In this document: piece by piece, positions 14,124 through 21,137 of the stretch
Layout of the letters: every line of letters begins with the position of its first letter
How positions within the stretch are numbered: the stretch's first letter is position 1
NCBI GenBank assembly: GCA_016872875.1
Contig: VGYW01000079.1
Span: forward strand, 1-24,961
Direction of reading: 5' to 3'
From: Planctomycetota bacterium
GTDB lineage: Bacteria; Planctomycetota; PUPC01; DSUN01
DNA: 24,961 nt
The notes under the pieces: model-generated
Told to the model about the DNA's origin: nothing
Database searches by the model: none
Seen by the model: only the letters and a program-made list of their open reading frames with translations
Program-made: the position numbers and the translations under genes

Positions 14124-15083
14124 TCAGTCCACATAGAGGTCCTCGTGCAGCCTCTCGGGCGGAAGCTCCTGGCCCGCTTCGGCGAATGCGACGGCCTCGT
14201 CGAGGGCCTGCCGGACCTTGGCGTCGAGGGCGTGGAACTCCTCGTCGGGCACGTCGAAGTCGTGCTGGATGACGGCCTTGATGCGGGGGATGGGGTCGCG
14301 CTGCTTCCAGAACTCGACCTCTTTCTTGTCGCGGTAGGTGGCGGGGTCGCTCATCGAGTGGCCGCGGTAGCGGTAGCACTTGGCCTCGATGAACGAGGGT
14401 CCTCTGCCCTCGCGCGCCCGCTTGATCGCCCGCTCGGTCACGCTCTGCATCTTGAAGAAGTCCATGCCGTCCACCACGCTCGTGGGCAGGTCGTAGGCGG
14501 ATTTCGCCTTGCGGGCCATGGACTCCTGGGCGCTGGAGCGGGTGACGCTGGTGCCGATGGCGTAGCGGTTGTTCTCGCAGACCCAGATGACTGGGAGCTT
14601 GTAGAGGGAGGCCATGTTGAGGGCCTCGTGGTAGGCCCCCTGGTTGGTCGCGCCGTCGCCGAAAAAGCAGAGGACGACGCGGTCCTCGCCGCGGTACTGG
14701 ATGGCGAGGCCGAGCCCGGCGGCGATGGGGCACATGCCGCCGACTATCGCGTAGCCGCCGAGGAAGTTGATGTCCGGGTCGAAGAGGTGCATCGAGCCGC
14801 CCTTGCCCTTGCAGCAGCCCTCTGCGTGGCCGAACAGCTCGGCCATGCACTTGCCCGGGTCGCCTCCGCGCAGGATGTAGTAGCCGTGGTCGCGGTAGGA
14901 GCCGATCACGTAGTCGTCCTTGCGGAGGGACCAGAGGGCGCCGAGGGCGACGGCTTCCTCGCCGCTGTAGAGGTGACAGAAGCCGCCGATGCGGCCCTTC
15001 ATGTATTGCTCGGCCACGCGGGTCTCGAAGCCGCGGGCGAGCTGCATCTGGTAGTAGACGCGCATCAACTCGTCTTTGCGCAT
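14124..15083 (-). CDS. pdhA: Pyruvate dehydrogenase E1 alpha subunit
   Basis: The 319-aa protein is the thiamine-diphosphate-binding E1-alpha subunit. Visible motifs are the SYRDHGYYILRGGDP substrate-channel region, KGKGGSMHLF, and the thiamine motif GDGATNQGAYHEALNMA followed by WVCENN; the loop YRGHSMSDPATYR near residue 265 corresponds to the phosphorylation loop of mitochondrial homologues. It works with E1-beta encoded about 440 bp downstream. I chose ATG at 15083, which has AGGAG 8 bases upstream; the frame continues to a TTG at 15107 with no support. A short repeat separates it from the rubredoxin gene. Confidence 0.92.
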   Translation of the reverse strand: MRKDELMRVYYQMQLARGFETRVAEQYMKGRIGGFCHLYSGEEAVALGALWSLRKDDYVIGSYRDHGYYILRGGDPGKCMAELFGHAEGCCKGKGGSMHLFDPDINFLGGYAIVGGMCPIAAGLGLAIQYRGEDRVVLCFFGDGATNQGAYHEALNMASLYKLPVIWVCENNRYAIGTSVTRSSAQESMARKAKSAYDLPTSVVDGMDFFKMQSVTERAIKRAREGRGPSFIEAKCYRYRGHSMSDPATYRDKKEVEFWKQRDPIPRIKAVIQHDFDVPDEEFHALDAKVRQALDEAVAFAEAGQELPPERLHEDLYVD

Positions 15084-15105
15084 TTCCTCAGCTCCTGGGT
15101 TCGTC

Positions 15106-15172
15106 AATCGTCCTCGTCCTCGATTCCTTCGGGATTTCGACGACGACGAGGACGACGACGAGCACGAGAGGG
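15106..15172. repeat. Inverted CGTCCT/GACGAC array
   Basis: CGTCCTCGTCCTCGA on one side and TCGACGACGACGAGGACGACG on the other form imperfect inverted arms of a 3-6 nt unit. It fills the gap between the rubredoxin stop and the ribosome-binding site of E1-alpha. Confidence 0.65.
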
Positions 15173-15173
15173 C

Positions 15174-15350
15174 CTACGGGTCGTGGCCGCCCTCCACTGG
15201 GTCGAAGTAGTTCTTCGGCGCGCCGCACGTGGGGCATGTCCAATCGTCGGGCAGGTCCTCGAAGCGGGTGCCGGGGGGCACGCCATTTTGGGGGTCGCCC
15301 TTGGCGGGATCGTACACGAACGTGCAGATGCGACACCAGTATTTGCGCAC
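15174..15350 (-). CDS. Rubredoxin
   Basis: This 58-aa gene is short and GTG-started, so it is easily missed. The product has the four iron-binding cysteines of rubredoxin: YWCRIC (C6, C9) and CPTCGAPK (C39, C42), with the usual Y13, FEDLPDDW and a short acidic tail. Rubredoxins carry single electrons, typically to oxygen- or peroxide-reducing enzymes such as rubrerythrin or rubredoxin-oxygen oxidoreductase. The GTG at 15350 lies 10 bases after the stop of dsbD, with AAGGG 7 bases upstream, so it is part of the same operon. Its redox partner is not in the window. Confidence 0.92.
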   Translation of the reverse strand: MRKYWCRICTFVYDPAKGDPQNGVPPGTRFEDLPDDWTCPTCGAPKNYFDPVEGGHDP

Positions 15351-15360
15351 GCTTGGGCCC

Positions 15361-17211
15361 TTACCTCACCTGCTTGAGGAAGTCGGCGAACTTGTCGGGG
15401 TCCTTGGCCTCGTCGTAGCCGAGCTTCTTGATGAGGGCGCCCTTGGAGTCGAGCACGACGACCAGTGGCGGCCCGGCCACGTCGTAGCGCTTCACCAGCT
15501 CGGCGTTGCGGCCGGTGTCAACGTCAATCTTCAGGGCGCGGAAGCGCCCCAGCTCGGCAATCACCGCGGGGTCGGCGAACGTCGTGCGGTCGAGCACCTT
15601 GCAGTAGCCGCACCACTCGGCCGTGAAGTCGAGCACGACTGGCTTGCCCGCAGCCAACGCCTCCTTGAAAAGGTCAGGGTCGCCGTGGAGGAACGGGTCG
15701 GCCTGCGCCACGCCTGGCAGGGGGCCGAAGCCCGCCCTCGGCTCGAGGCCGAGGCCGACGAGCGCGCACCAGCCCGCGACGACGAGGGCGACGACGCCGA
15801 GGAGCCGCTTCGCCCTGGCCCCGAACCCGCTCTCGGGCGTCAGGGCGTCAAGGCCGCCCAGGAACACCGTGCCCACCACTATCACCCCCGCGCTGGCGAG
15901 CCAGAAAGCCGTCTCGCGGATGACCGGCCGCAGGAAGTAGAGCGCTGCCCAGATGAGCACGAAGCCGATGAGGTGCTTGACCCAGACCATCCAGGGGCCG
16001 GCCTTTGGGAGCAGGCCGGCGGAGGCCCCGGCAGCGATGAGGAACGTGCCCATGCCCCAGGCGAGGACGAACATCATGGCCCCGCCGAGCAGGCGATTGC
16101 CCATCGTCGCAATGTCGGTGAGGATAGCCAGGAGCGGCCCTGCGACGCACGGCCCGGCGGCCAGGCCGCTGACCATGCCGAGCAGGAAGACCCCAAGGGA
16201 GCCTTTGGTGCTGCCCGCCAGATCGTCGGCCACGCCGCCGAGGAACGCCGGCGCGCGAATCGTCACGACGTCGAACATCCCCAGGGCGAAGAGCACGAAC
16301 ACCGCCGCAATGCCAGCGAGCACGTAGGGCGACTGGAAGGCCAGCCGCAGGTAGGCGCCGCCCGACGCCACCAGCACGCCGAGGAACGCATAGATGACCG
16401 CGATGCCCAACACGTAGACGAGCGAGAGGAGGACGGCCTCCAGGCGCGACGCCCCCTTCTGGCCGCCGATGACGGCCACGGTGATGGGGATCATCGGGTA
16501 GACGCACGGCGTGAGGCCGAGGAGCAGGCCGGCGAGAAGTGCCTTGGCCAACTGCTGGAGGACGAAGAGCCACCCTGGCCGTTCCTCCGCCTCCGGCGCC
16601 AGGACGGGGCCTGCGCCCCCCACGATGGCTGCCTCGTGCGAGAGGGCGAACCGGGCGGGGCGGAAGCACTGCGTCTCCGTGCAGCCCTGGTAGGCGACCC
16701 TGCCCCTGAGGGCCGCCTTCCCGCCCGCGGCGCCCGTGACCCGGAACCTCACGGCCACGTTCACCGCGCCCTCGTAGGCCTCGAGCGTGGCGCCCGCCTT
16801 GCCGGAGATGAGGTCGGGGTAATCCTTCCCTTTCGGCTTCACCACCTCCTTCTCCGCGAGGCCGGCCAGCTCGTCCCAGGCGAACCTGATGGAGTCCTTG
16901 TAGAGGTGCACGTCGGGGCGCAGCTTGAAGGCCACGGAGAGGGTGAGCTCGCCGCCGGCGGGGGCCTCGGCGGGTGCGAGTGCGGAGCTGACCTGGAAGG
17001 GCTCCTCCTCGAAGCCCTCGGCGGCGAGGGCAACCACGGCCGGCCAGAGCGCCGCGAGGACCAGGAGGCGGGCGAATAGCCCAGCGTGTGGAGCACGGCG
17101 TCCCCCTGGTCCTTGTGGTCCCTGTGGTCCTTGTGGTCCCTTGGCTTCTGGAGGTGCCGAAGGACCACAGGGACCACAAGGACTACAGGGACAAAGGAGC
17201 AAGCGGCTCAT
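15361..17211 (-). CDS. dsbD: Thiol:disulfide interchange protein DsbD
   Basis: DsbD carries reducing equivalents from cytoplasmic thioredoxin across the inner membrane to periplasmic thiol proteins. The 616-aa product has all three modules: a periplasmic alpha domain with C177 and C182 ([12 protein letters not shown]), a membrane core of about eight helices with C236 (TPCVYPMIP) and C355 (AGPCVAGP), and a C-terminal thioredoxin-like domain with C534 and C537 (AEWCGYCK). The ATG at 17211 overlaps the TGA of the preceding gene (ATGA) and follows GGGGAGGAG, so the start is well supported. Odd feature: residues 7-37, before the true export signal ([20 protein letters not shown]), are CGP and GPQ tripeptide repeats encoded by a 9-nt palindromic array (17105-17197). 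Rubredoxin follows. Confidence 0.92.
   Translation of the reverse strand: MSRLLLCPCSPCGPCGPSAPPEAKGPQGPQGPQGPGGRRAPHAGLFARLLVLAALWPAVVALAAEGFEEEPFQVSSALAPAEAPAGGELTLSVAFKLRPDVHLYKDSIRFAWDELAGLAEKEVVKPKGKDYPDLISGKAGATLEAYEGAVNVAVRFRVTGAAGGKAALRGRVAYQGCTETQCFRPARFALSHEAAIVGGAGPVLAPEAEERPGWLFVLQQLAKALLAGLLLGLTPCVYPMIPITVAVIGGQKGASRLEAVLLSLVYVLGIAVIYAFLGVLVASGGAYLRLAFQSPYVLAGIAAVFVLFALGMFDVVTIRAPAFLGGVADDLAGSTKGSLGVFLLGMVSGLAAGPCVAGPLLAILTDIATMGNRLLGGAMMFVLAWGMGTFLIAAGASAGLLPKAGPWMVWVKHLIGFVLIWAALYFLRPVIRETAFWLASAGVIVVGTVFLGGLDALTPESGFGARAKRLLGVVALVVAGWCALVGLGLEPRAGFGPLPGVAQADPFLHGDPDLFKEALAAGKPVVLDFTAEWCGYCKVLDRTTFADPAVIAELGRFRALKIDVDTGRNAELVKRYDVAGPPLVVVLDSKGALIKKLGYDEAKDPDKFADFLKQVR
17105..17197. 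repeat. Inverted 9-nt array inside the dsbD 5' end
   Basis: The left arm repeats CCTTGTGGT/CCCTGTGGT with period 9; the right arm (17158-17197) repeats the inverse, AGGACCACA/GGGACCACA. The arms pair over about 30 bp across a short loop. A 9-nt unit keeps the reading frame, and the two arms encode GPQ-type and CGP-type tripeptides in DsbD. Confidence 0.8.
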
Positions 17212-18275
17212 GGGCTTCTCCTCCCCGCGCCGCGGCGCTTGAGCACGGTCCAGCGGCGGCCGTCGGCCTCGATGAGGGCGTCGGCCTCGGGCGGCCCCCA
17301 GGTGCCGGCGGGGTAGGTCGGCAACGGCGCGGGCGGCGCCTGGGCGCAAGCTTCTAGGAGCGGGTCCACGAACGCCCAGGCCGCCTCCACCTCGTCGCTG
17401 CGGGTGAAGAGCGTGGGGTCGCCGAGCGCGGCGTCGAGGAGCAGCCGCTCGTAGGCCTCGGGCGGCTCGTCCCCGAACGACTCCTCGTAGCCGAAGGCCA
17501 TCTTGAGCGGCTCGATCCGCACGCCGGCCCCCGGGCGCTTGACCTGGAACTGGAGGCTGATGCCCTCGTCGGGCTGGATGCGCAGGGCGAGGACGTTCGG
17601 CGCCGTCGGCCCGAAGGGCGCGGCGTTGAAGAGCACCTGCGGCACCGGCTTGAAATGGATGCCGATCTCCGTGATGCGGGCCGCCAGCCGCTTGCCGGTG
17701 CGGAGATAGAAGGGCACGTCCGCCCAGCGCCAGTTGTCTATGTAGGTCTTGAGCGCGACGTAGCTCTCGGTGCGCGAGTCGGGGGCCACGCCCGGCTCGT
17801 CGCGGTAGGCGGGGACGCCCTCCGCTGCGGCGTACTGCGCGCGGACCACGCGGTCGCCCACGTCGCAGGTCGGGATCGTGCGGAGGGCCTTGAGCACCTT
17901 CACCTTCTCGTCCCGCACCGCGCGGGGGTCGAGGGAGTTCGGCGGCTCCATGCCCACGAGGCACAGCAGGTGCATCATGTGGTTCTGGACCATGTCGCGG
18001 AGCGCGCCCGCCTGGTCGTAGTAGGCCCCGCGATGGTAGAAGAGGCAGCGGGCGAACGCGGGCCAATCGCCGGCATCGGCCGGAGCGAACCTGGCGAGCG
18101 CCTGGCGGACCGCGTCGCGGAACGCCGCGTCGCTCATCTCGGTGCGGGCGAAGCCGACGACGGCGAACGGCTCAGGCAGCAGGCGCTCCTGGAAGAGCCG
18201 ATGGACGGCTGGGAGGAGCTTGCGGCTGGCGAGGTCGCCCGAGGCGCCGAGAATCACCAGGGCGAACGGCTCCAT
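17208..18275 (-). CDS. zwf: Glucose-6-phosphate dehydrogenase with a large internal deletion
   Basis: The N-terminus has the NADP-binding ILGASGDLASRKLLPAV and the second half matches the family closely (YYDQAGALRDMVQNHMMHLL, MEPP, VKVLKALR, YIDNWRWADVPFYLRTGKRL). G6PDH oxidises glucose-6-phosphate to 6-phosphogluconolactone. Here the sequence passes directly from FARCLFYHRG (about residue 83) to AYYDQAG, omitting roughly 140 residues. The missing part normally holds EKPFG and the catalytic RIDHYLGKE, so this 355-aa product (family about 490) should not be active. The frame stays open. I use ATG at 18275, just before the Rossmann motif; the frame extends to 18341. The stop overlaps the dsbD start. 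The deletion may be natural or an assembly fault. Confidence 0.85.
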   Translation of the reverse strand: MEPFALVILGASGDLASRKLLPAVHRLFQERLLPEPFAVVGFARTEMSDAAFRDAVRQALARFAPADAGDWPAFARCLFYHRGAYYDQAGALRDMVQNHMMHLLCLVGMEPPNSLDPRAVRDEKVKVLKALRTIPTCDVGDRVVRAQYAAAEGVPAYRDEPGVAPDSRTESYVALKTYIDNWRWADVPFYLRTGKRLAARITEIGIHFKPVPQVLFNAAPFGPTAPNVLALRIQPDEGISLQFQVKRPGAGVRIEPLKMAFGYEESFGDEPPEAYERLLLDAALGDPTLFTRSDEVEAAWAFVDPLLEACAQAPPAPLPTYPAGTWGPPEADALIEADGRRWTVLKRRGAGRRSP

Positions 18276-18350
18276 CTCTTGGCCCCCCGGCCGGAACCAG
18301 TGACCCGCGGAAGCAGTTTGCCCGGGTGACCCCCGGGCCACTCACGGGCA

Positions 18351-18647
18351 TCACCCGCCCTTGGAGGGCGTCTTCTCGAGGACCACCCCTTCGTCCTCGA
18401 GCTTCTTGATGTACTTCGCGGGGTCCTTCTTGAAGGTCTCCGGGCAGCCTTCGCAGCAGAAGTAGACGCGTTTGCCCTCGTGGTCCGCGAAGATCGCCTT
18501 GTTTATCTTCTGGCCCATGACCGGGCAGAGGGCCTGGGCCTTGCCTCCGGCGGCCGGTTGGTTCGCGCCCTCCTGTCCGCAGCCGGCGACGAGGCAGGCC
18601 GCGGCCAGGACGAGCGCCACACACAACACGCGGACGACTTTTTCCAT
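18351..18647 (-). CDS. YHS-domain lipoprotein
   Basis: This 98-aa protein has a lipoprotein signal with lipobox LVAGC (lipidated C23), then an Ala/Gly-rich spacer and a YHS-type metal-binding domain: CPVMGQKI (C41) and VYFCCEGCPETFKKDP (C64, C65, C68). YHS domains bind transition metals and occur in metal-resistance and metal-handling proteins. It therefore probably binds a metal at the outer face of a membrane. It lies 15 bp after the ferritin gene and is followed by the G6PDH gene in the same direction, so a link to iron or copper handling is plausible but not shown. ATG at 18647 has AAAGGG upstream. Confidence 0.85.
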   Translation of the reverse strand: MEKVVRVLCVALVLAAACLVAGCGQEGANQPAAGGKAQALCPVMGQKINKAIFADHEGKRVYFCCEGCPETFKKDPAKYIKKLEDEGVVLEKTPSKGG

Positions 18648-18662
18648 GGTCCAACCCTTTCC

Positions 18663-19151
18663 TCAGCTCCGTTGGGCGAGCGCGCGGTCGAGCATGATCA
18701 GCCCGTGAGCCGACTCGCCGATCATCCCGAGCTGCGCCACGATGTAGTCGGCGTTCTTCTCCTCCTCCACCTGCTCGGTGACGAACCACTGGAGCATCAC
18801 GCCGGTGGCGTTGTCCTTCTCCTTCGCGGCGAGCTCGACCAGGGCGTTGATGAGCCCCGTCACCTTCTTCTCGTGTTCGAGGACGACCTCGAAGGCGGCG
18901 AGCGGGGTCTTCCACTCGGCGGGCGGCGCCGCGATGGCCGCCAGGGTCACGCGGCCGCGGCGGTCGTTGATGTGCTCGTAGAACTTCATCCCGTGGCCGT
19001 GTTCCTCCTTGGCCTGCACCTTCAGCCAGTGGGCGAAGCCGGGCAGGTTCTTCGCCTCGAAGTCCGCCGCCATCGCCAGGTAGAGGTAGGACGAGAACAG
19101 CTCGGCGTTCAACTGCTTGTTCAACGCCTCTTCCATCTTCTTGCTCAACAT
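18663..19151 (-). CDS. ftnA: Non-haem ferritin
   Basis: This is a 162-aa bacterial ferritin subunit, which assembles into a 24-mer, oxidises Fe2+ and stores the mineral in its cavity. Ferroxidase residues align with those of E. coli FtnA at the same numbers: E17 (NAELFSSYLYL), E50 and H53 (KEEHGHG), E94 (EHEKKV), and Q127 and E130 (WFVTEQVEEE). ATG at 19151 follows AAAGGAG. The frame is open to 19319, but the promoter at 19207-19235 would start transcription near 19200, so upstream starts are unlikely. It is the first gene of the long minus-strand block that continues with the YHS lipoprotein. Confidence 0.93.
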   Translation of the reverse strand: MLSKKMEEALNKQLNAELFSSYLYLAMAADFEAKNLPGFAHWLKVQAKEEHGHGMKFYEHINDRRGRVTLAAIAAPPAEWKTPLAAFEVVLEHEKKVTGLINALVELAAKEKDNATGVMLQWFVTEQVEEEKNADYIVAQLGMIGESAHGLIMLDRALAQRS

Positions 19152-19206
19152 GCCAGGTCTCCTTTCACGGCCCCGGGGACATGCCGCCCGGTGTCCCACC
19201 AAATGG

Positions 19207-19235
19207 ATTCTAGCAGGACCCATGATCGCAATCAA
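19207..19235 (-). promoter_or_regulatory. Promoter of the ferritin gene
   Basis: On the minus strand TTGATT (19235-19230) and TAGAAT (19212-19207) are separated by 17 bp, about 56 bp before the ferritin ATG. It may also serve some or all of the co-directional genes down to E2. I see no convincing Fur box. Confidence 0.7.
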
Positions 19236-19243
19236 TGATCTCC

Positions 19244-19270
19244 TTGACAATCCAACGCCCGCCGGATAAC
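19244..19270 (+). promoter_or_regulatory. Possible promoter of the mutase gene
   Basis: TTGACA (19244-19249) is followed at 15 bp by GATAAC (19265-19270), about 48 bp before the ATG at 19318. The spacing is short and the -10 box imperfect. It lies back to back with the ferritin promoter. Confidence 0.4.
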
Positions 19271-19317
19271 CTCTTGGCTGTCCCCCATCGCCCGCTTCTT
19301 CCCCGCAAGGATGACCC

Positions 19318-20721
19318 ATGGACGATCTGCGAGCCGCGGTGGACCTCGTGTTCCAGACCTACGACATCCGGGGCACGTACCCGCGCCCGCTGAGCCCCGA
19401 GATCGCGTACCGGGTGGGGCGCGCACTCGCCGCCTACCTCGAGGAGGCAATGCGGGTGGAGACGGGCCACGTGGCCATCGGGCGCGACGCGCGCCGCGGT
19501 TCCGACGTCCTCGCGGCGGCCACGGCGGCCGGCCTCAAGGACGGCGGGATCACGCCGGTAGACCTTGGGCTAGTCTCTGCCGACATGGTCTACTTCGCCA
19601 CGGGCGAGTTCCACGACGACTTCGACGGCGGGGTGATGATCACCGCGTCGCACAACCCCCCGTCCGACAACGGCCTGAAGTTCGTCCTCGCCCACGCGCT
19701 CTCGATAGACGCGAACACGGGGCTGAAGATCATCCGTGACATCGTTGTGGCCCGGAACGACGCGGCGCCCGGCGCCATCGGGCCGCTGAGGGCGCACACG
19801 CGCGACATCGCCGAGGCATACGTCGAGAAGCTCTTCGCCATCGCCCCCGGCCCCTTCGCCCCACTGAAGGTGGTGGTGGACGCCGGGAACGGCATGGCGG
19901 CAAAGGTCTTCCCGCTCATCGCCCGCCGCCTCCCCTGCGAGGTCATCCCGCTGCACTTCACCCTCGACGGCGCGTTCCCTGACCGTGGGCCGGACCCCAC
20001 CGAGCGCGGGGCGCTTGAGAAGCTCCAGGCCGCCGTGCGGAGCCGCGGGGCCGACCTCGGGGTGGCCTTCGATGGCGACGCGGACCGCGCGGTGATCGTG
20101 GACGAGGCGGGCCAGCCCGCGGGCGGCTCGGCGCTCACCGCGCTCTTCGCCGGCGTGTTCCTGCGCCGCTGCCCGGGCCAGCCGGTGCTCTACGACCTCA
20201 CGTGCAGCCTGGCGGTGCGGGACGCCATCGCGGAGGCGGGCGGCAAGGCGACCGTCGCGCCCGTGGGCCACTCGCGCATCAAGGAGCGCCTGCGCCGCGC
20301 CGACGGCCTATTCGCGGGCGAGGAGAGCGGGCACTTCTACTTCCGCGACTTCTACTACTGCGACAGCGGGATGCTCGCCACGCTCGTGGCGCTACAGCTC
20401 CTGGCGTCGGCGGGCCGGCGCCTCTCCGAGATGGTCAGCCCGCTCGCCACGCGCTACCACAGGGTGGGCGCGAAGCTCCGCTTCGCGAACCGCGAGGAGG
20501 CCGTCGCGCGCATCCCGAGGGCGGACGCCGCCTTCCCCGACGCCTCGGCCCGCCAGGTCACGCGCTTCCCGCCCGACGTGCGGAAGGACTTCGACGGCTG
20601 GTGGTTCTGCGTGCGGCCATCGGGCACCGAGCGCGAGGTCCTGCGCATCACCGTGGAGGCCAGCGACAAGGCGGCCGCCGAGGCCCGCCTCGCCGACCTC
20701 AAGGCCCTGCTCGAGCCCTGA
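19318..20721 (+). CDS. manB: Phosphomannomutase/phosphoglucomutase
   Basis: The enzyme interconverts hexose-6-phosphate and hexose-1-phosphate, supplying sugar nucleotides for glycan and envelope synthesis. All four domains of the alpha-D-phosphohexomutase family are present in 467 aa: catalytic phosphoserine S111 in TASHNPP, the Mg2+ loop DGDADR (252-257), the sugar-binding GEESGH (334-339) and the phosphate-binding RPSGTER near residue 430. The opening FQTYDIRGTYP is typical of the PMM/PGM branch, which acts on mannose and glucose phosphates; a phosphoglucosamine mutase is less likely because of this opening and the GEESGH motif. The ATG at 19318 has AAGGA 6 bases upstream. It is divergent from the ferritin gene and followed by a repeat-rich gap. 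Confidence 0.92.
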   Translation: MDDLRAAVDLVFQTYDIRGTYPRPLSPEIAYRVGRALAAYLEEAMRVETGHVAIGRDARRGSDVLAAATAAGLKDGGITPVDLGLVSADMVYFATGEFHDDFDGGVMITASHNPPSDNGLKFVLAHALSIDANTGLKIIRDIVVARNDAAPGAIGPLRAHTRDIAEAYVEKLFAIAPGPFAPLKVVVDAGNGMAAKVFPLIARRLPCEVIPLHFTLDGAFPDRGPDPTERGALEKLQAAVRSRGADLGVAFDGDADRAVIVDEAGQPAGGSALTALFAGVFLRRCPGQPVLYDLTCSLAVRDAIAEAGGKATVAPVGHSRIKERLRRADGLFAGEESGHFYFRDFYYCDSGMLATLVALQLLASAGRRLSEMVSPLATRYHRVGAKLRFANREEAVARIPRADAAFPDASARQVTRFPPDVRKDFDGWWFCVRPSGTEREVLRITVEASDKAAAEARLADLKALLEP

Positions 20722-20727
20722 CACGCC

Positions 20728-20838
20728 CCCGGTTTGCGCGTCTGGCGGTTGGCAGCCCTGCAAGCCCTCGCGCCGCGGTGCCAGCTCCTCGACGAGGCGA
20801 TCCCGGTTTGCGCGTCTGGCGGTTGGCAGCCCTGCAAG
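20728..20838. repeat. 37-bp direct repeat, two copies
   Basis: The same 37 bases (starting CCCGGTTTGCGCGTCTGGCG) occur at 20728-20764 and 20802-20838, period 74. The 37-bp spacer between them is unrelated. It begins 7 bases after the mutase stop and is followed by a composite inverted-repeat element; no gene lies in the 395 bp up to the next promoter. Confidence 0.85.
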
Positions 20839-20851
20839 GGCGGCATGGGAA

Positions 20852-21009
20852 AGCCCAGGGCGGAGCGAAGCGAAGCCCTGGGTGTGCGGTCGTCAGTGAG
20901 AGAGCCCTGTAAGGGCGATATAGGGGTGCCGAGGACCCTACTCCGCCCTCTCAGGGCTATCGGACGGGGGCCGTCTTTCCCAGGGCTCCGCTTCGCTCCG
21001 CCCTGGGCT
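20852..21009. repeat. Composite inverted-repeat element (BIME/MITE-like), copy 2
   Basis: Outer arms of 31 bp (AGCCCAGGGC...GCCCTGGG; 20852-20882 and 20979-21009) pair with one mismatch. Inside, GAGCCCTGTAAGGGCGAT and CGCCCTCTCAGGGCT form further hairpins in the same arrangement as in the copy at 1246-1410. Like copy 1 it lies between the 3' end of a gene and the next promoter. Confidence 0.75.
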
Positions 21010-21082
21010 ATCGCATTTCGCCCCCCCGGGGCTGAACAGACCGAGCGACGGCAAACTGGGGGCGTGCCAGGCTCGAGCGCGG

Positions 21083-21110
21083 TTGACTCGCTTCCAAGAG
21101 TGAGTATCAT
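21083..21110 (+). promoter_or_regulatory. Promoter of the GH20-like gene
   Basis: TTGACT (21083-21088) and TATCAT (21105-21110) are separated by 16 bp. Transcription would start near 21117, which favours the ATG at 21138 over the GTG at 21117. Confidence 0.6.
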
Positions 21111-21137
21111 GCCAACGTGAGAATCCCAGGAGCAGTC

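Noticed and set aside
15229..17079. 616-residue open frame on the plus strand
   Set aside because: It is antisense to dsbD and rubredoxin, rich in Arg/Glu/His/Pro, without domains.
20728..20838. CRISPR array
   Set aside because: Only two repeat copies are present, with one spacer, no cas genes, and it abuts other palindromic repeats.
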